From a bacterium (GTDB lineage Bacteria > Arandabacterota > Arandabacteria > Arandabacterales > Arandabacteraceae): a DNA stretch of 63,770 nucleotides. Made by a program: the position numbers and the translations under genes. Shown in pieces: positions 61,111 through 63,770 of the stretch (within the stretch, counting starts at the first letter, position 1; every line of letters begins with the position of its first letter). Where the stretch lies: assembly GCA_025774845.1 (NCBI GenBank), contig JALGZP010000032.1:17283-81052 (forward strand), in the 5' to 3' direction. Below the pieces are notes generated by a model. That model saw only the letters and a list, made by a program, of their open reading frames with translations. It made no database searches and was not told the DNA's origin.

Positions 61111-62164
61111 TTGTTGCGACCCCTCTTATTCTTATACCCATCTTCGTCACCAGGTACTCACAGGCGACAAAGATGATCACGATGGCCTGGATGACCGTGA
61201 CCAGCTCGCGCGGTACACGGGTCTCCATATCGACCTGCGCTCCTCCACTTGCAAGGGCGCCGAAGAAGATAGCGGCCAGAAGCACACCGAAAGGTTTGTT
61301 TCGCCCGAGAAGCGCTACGGCTATACCGGCGAACCCGTATCCGAACGGAAACGGGCTTATGAAGTGTTTGTGCACACCGAGCACGCGCTCCGCGCCTCCA
61401 AGCCCGGCCAGAAAGCCGCCGATGGCCATTGCGATGATCGTGTTGCTTACCACCGAGATTCCCGATGCGCGGCTCGCCAGCGGATTCAAGCCCACGCTTC
61501 TTATCTCGAAACCGAGTTTGCTCCTTTCAAGAATCAGGAAGACGACAATTACCGCCAAAACGGCGAGAATGAAACCGAGGTTGAGCCTGGTATAAGTGTA
61601 GATGAAGTCCAGTCTCGGCAGGAGTGCAGTCCCCGCCACGTCTTCGGTCTGCGGGATCTGGCCCGGTTTCTTGAAGTAAGCCAGATTGACGAGGTAGTTG
61701 GTGACGATAAAGGCCACGTAGTTGAGCATGATCGTGTTTATCACCTCGTGTGCGCCGAATCTCGCCTTGAGCACTCCCGCTATCAGCGCCCACATCGCTC
61801 CAGCCATACCTGCGACCGCTATACAGATGACCACGTGTGATACCGGATCGAGCCCCGTAAGTTTGACACCGACCCATGCGGCCGCAAATGCCCCCACGAC
61901 GAGCTGGCCTTCGCCGCCTATGTTGAAGAGCCCGCACTTCATCGCGACGGCAACACAGAGACCTGTGAATATGAGCGGGGTCGCTTCCTCAAGCGTATTT
62001 GCGATGCTCCGGAGACTGCCAAGGGAGCCCGAAAACATCACGCGGCCGATGTTGAGCGGATCTTCACCCAGGGCGAGTATTACGACGGCGGAGACTGCGG
62101 CGGCGAGGAGAAGGGATATGAGCGGAGGAACGAAGCCGGCTAGTCGTGACCTCGTCATCATCAT
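61103..62164 (-). CDS. BMP/nucleoside-type ABC importer permease (first subunit)
   Basis: A 353-residue membrane permease, partner of the protein at 60214. Landmarks are EEATPLIFTGLCVAVAMKCG, FNIGGEGQLVVGAFAAAWVG (about 79-98, the NIGGEGQ signature), the coupling loop GLNPLASRASGISVVSN and GFLAGLGGAERVLGVH. About nine helices are predicted. The start overlaps the end of the ATPase gene by 4 nt. Confidence 0.93.
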   Translation of the reverse strand: MMMTRSRLAGFVPPLISLLLAAAVSAVVILALGEDPLNIGRVMFSGSLGSLRSIANTLEEATPLIFTGLCVAVAMKCGLFNIGGEGQLVVGAFAAAWVGVKLTGLDPVSHVVICIAVAGMAGAMWALIAGVLKARFGAHEVINTIMLNYVAFIVTNYLVNLAYFKKPGQIPQTEDVAGTALLPRLDFIYTYTRLNLGFILAVLAVIVVFLILERSKLGFEIRSVGLNPLASRASGISVVSNTIIAMAIGGFLAGLGGAERVLGVHKHFISPFPFGYGFAGIAVALLGRNKPFGVLLAAIFFGALASGGAQVDMETRVPRELVTVIQAIVIIFVACEYLVTKMGIRIRGVATSE

Positions 62165-63669
62165 GCTTTTGCACCCGCCATCATGAGTCCCAGGTTCTCT
62201 TCAGTTGCCTCGGTCCTCTCCACGACCCCGACGATCGCACCTCTATACATCACACCGATCCTGTCGGCCAGTTTCATTACCTCAGACAGGTCGGCTGAGA
62301 TAAGAAAAACCGACTGGCCCGAATCAGCCTGTCTCACGATCAGGTCGTGGATCATCCTTGCCGCACCTATATCAAGCCCCCTCGTGGGCTGTGACGCGAT
62401 GAGAAGCTCCGGATCGCGGCTGAGTTCCCGAGCCGCGATCACCTTCTGCTGGTTGCCACCCGACAGGAGACCGGCCTGCATCTCGGGTACAGGTGGCTCT
62501 ATTTCGAAATCCCGGACAAGCGAATCCGCCGACTCGGCGACCGCACGGGCTTTGAGAAACACCCTTCCGGAGAAACGCCCGTCGGTGTGTCTTCCGAGTA
62601 TAAGATTCTCCCTGACCGTGAAGTCACCGACAAGACCCATCCTGATCCTGTCGGGCGGAATGTGGGCCATTCCGGCTTTAAGCCTCCGGGACGTGGGGTC
62701 ATGGGTGATATCCCTTTCCAAGAATATCACCCGGCCCTGCGTCGGCCGCCGGAGACCGATGAGCACCTCAAAGAGCTCGTCCTGACCGTTACCGTCGACA
62801 CCGCAGATCCCGAAGATTTCACCCGCGTGGACTTCAAGTGAAATGCCGGTGAGAAGTTGCTGCCCCTTCGCTGATCTGAGCGAAACGTCTTCGATCTTGA
62901 GTATATGTTCATATGTGATGTCGGCGTCCCTCTCCGGCATGTCCTCTATCCTCCGCCCGACCATCATCTCTGCAAGACCTGCGACGTCGGTCTCACTTAT
63001 CGGCATCGTCCCGATCATGCTTCCCGCACGCATCACCGTGACCGTGTCGGCCATCGCCATGACCTCTTCGAGCTTGTGGGTTATGAAGACCACTGTCCTT
63101 CCGCTTTGGGTAAGCATCTTGAGCGTGGAGAAGAGACTCCGCGTTTCCTGCGGTGTGAGAACTGCGGTCGGCTCGTCCATTATGATTATGTGTGCATCCC
63201 GGTAAAGCACCCGCAGTATCTCGACACGCTGTTCCTCACCTACCGAGAGTGCGTCTATCCGCCTGTCGAGGTCGACCTCGATACCGTACTCATCCATCAG
63301 GTTTTGTACCCGGTCCCGGGCCTTTCGCATATCGAGCATGGGACCCAGTCTTGGTTCGGCCCCCAGGATTATGTTCTCAAGCGCGGTAAACTGGCCGATC
63401 AGCATGAAATGCTGGTGAATCATACCGATTCCGTAGTCAAGCCCGAGGAATCCGGTGCTGGCAGGGAGCACGTCCCCCCTCACGCAGACCTCACCCCCGT
63501 CGGGTCTGGTAAGCCCGTAGAGGACATTCATCAGCGTGGACTTGCCGGCACCGTTTTCACCTACGAGAGCGTGGATCTCACCCTCTTTTATGTTGAGGTT
63601 GACCCGGTCGTTCGCCACCACCCTGGGAAACCGCTTGGTGATGTCTTTCATCCTGACTACGTAGTCCAC
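62161..63669 (-). CDS. BMP/nucleoside-type ABC importer ATP-binding protein (double ATPase)
   Basis: A 502-residue fused double ABC ATPase. First cassette: Walker A GENGAGKST (about 38-46), signature LSVGEEQRVEILRVL, Walker B IIIMDEPTAVL. Second cassette: the ICGVDGNGQDELFEVLIG loop replaces Walker A and lacks the GKS/T, but LLSGGNQQKVIAAREL and a Walker-B-like LLIASQPTRGLD are present. This pattern of one intact and one degenerate site is normal for the RbsA/YufO/BmpA-type family. The start is GTG 63669 with AAGGAG 5 nt upstream; the longer frame to 63744 adds an unlikely N-terminus. First visible gene of a three-gene operon. Confidence 0.95.
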   Translation of the reverse strand: MDYVVRMKDITKRFPRVVANDRVNLNIKEGEIHALVGENGAGKSTLMNVLYGLTRPDGGEVCVRGDVLPASTGFLGLDYGIGMIHQHFMLIGQFTALENIILGAEPRLGPMLDMRKARDRVQNLMDEYGIEVDLDRRIDALSVGEEQRVEILRVLYRDAHIIIMDEPTAVLTPQETRSLFSTLKMLTQSGRTVVFITHKLEEVMAMADTVTVMRAGSMIGTMPISETDVAGLAEMMVGRRIEDMPERDADITYEHILKIEDVSLRSAKGQQLLTGISLEVHAGEIFGICGVDGNGQDELFEVLIGLRRPTQGRVIFLERDITHDPTSRRLKAGMAHIPPDRIRMGLVGDFTVRENLILGRHTDGRFSGRVFLKARAVAESADSLVRDFEIEPPVPEMQAGLLSGGNQQKVIAARELSRDPELLIASQPTRGLDIGAARMIHDLIVRQADSGQSVFLISADLSEVMKLADRIGVMYRGAIVGVVERTEATEENLGLMMAGAKA

Positions 63670-63750
63670 GCCATCTCCTTCGGGACATAGATAAGGTGGA
63701 GAAATCGTATCACGTTGCCCGGATGACGTAAAGGCTTGGCGCAAAACCCT

Positions 63751-63770
63751 GGGGTCAGAGCTCGAAATTT
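63751..63770. repeat. Palindromic dispersed repeat, copy 3 (left arm, cut by window edge)
   Basis: GGGGTCAGAGCTCGAAATTT matches the arm of copies 1 and 2 for its first 17 bases and then the window ends. It lies about 80 bp upstream of the nucleoside-type ABC operon. Confidence 0.7.

Noticed and set aside
1-63770. CRISPR arrays, tRNA/rRNA genes, toxin-antitoxin pairs, prophage or complete insertion sequences
   Set aside because: No regularly spaced repeats, no cloverleaf-like sequence recognised, and no integrase or transposase reading frame was found among the translated frames.

Overview
The window is a 63.8 kb chromosomal piece of about 55% GC. It looks like an uncultivated diderm (outer-membrane) bacterium. 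Several traits point to the FCB-type candidate phyla (Krumholzibacteria/Eisenbacteria/Latescibacteria-like): a V/A-type ATPase instead of an F-type one, many secreted proteins ending in FlgD-like or T9SS-like C-terminal domains, PorV/FadL-like outer-membrane barrels, secreted lamin-tail and OB-fold proteins, and a wealth of alkaline-phosphatase-superfamily phosphodiesterases. This placement is inference; no rRNA or other marker gene is present. No tRNA, rRNA, CRISPR array, complete insertion sequence or phage was seen.

Region 1 (1-7.35 kb, minus strand) is a V-type ATPase operon in the order H-C-I-K-F-E-A-B, with subunit B cut by the left edge. Region 2 (7.6-16.0 kb, minus) is a housekeeping and hydrolase stretch: a yellow/MRJP-like lipoprotein, a clostripain-family protease, rsgA, a SAM methyltransferase, a GNAT, a metallophosphoesterase, a DUF3795 protein and an AP-superfamily protein. 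The methyltransferase is preceded by a complete attenuation leader: consensus promoter, 19-codon leader peptide with a strong Shine-Dalgarno, antiterminator and terminator hairpin.

Region 3 (16.1-23.4 kb, plus) holds a glycosyltransferase / TMK-like kinase / AP-phosphodiesterase operon, then a PAPS-synthesis operon sat - AP-phosphodiesterase - cysC. Region 4 (23.5-39.2 kb, mostly minus) is rich in secreted and surface proteins: beta-barrels, FlgD-tailed and lamin-tail/OB-fold proteins, a PHP-domain protein, and two exported proteins sharing the C-terminal tail SWGxIKxLYR. It also carries a frameshifted transglutaminase gene, a UspA protein, an apparently internally deleted SLC13 transporter and another AP-phosphodiesterase.

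Region 5 (39.5-54.3 kb, minus) is one tightly packed run of ten genes: a ComEC-like metallo-beta-lactamase lipoprotein, a sugar-type ABC importer without its ATPase, two paralogous OB-fold/FlgD-type secreted proteins (one with a lamin-tail domain), a PorV-like barrel, an HhH-domain outer-membrane barrel, a second barrel and a secreted 5'-nucleotidase. Its contents suggest an envelope system for binding, processing and salvaging extracellular nucleic acid or nucleotides (hypothesis). Region 6 (54.3-60.2 kb, plus) has an M16 protease with a clear promoter, a small lipoprotein, two GNATs (one fused to a YoaP-like domain), a cupin and an orphan PTS EIIA. Region 7 (60.2-63.7 kb, minus) is a BMP/nucleoside-type ABC importer whose binding protein is not in view. 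A dispersed palindromic repeat with the core GGGGTCAG lies at about 10.0, 23.4 and 63.75 kb, with a related half-site family at 16.05, 26.86 and 39.36 kb.
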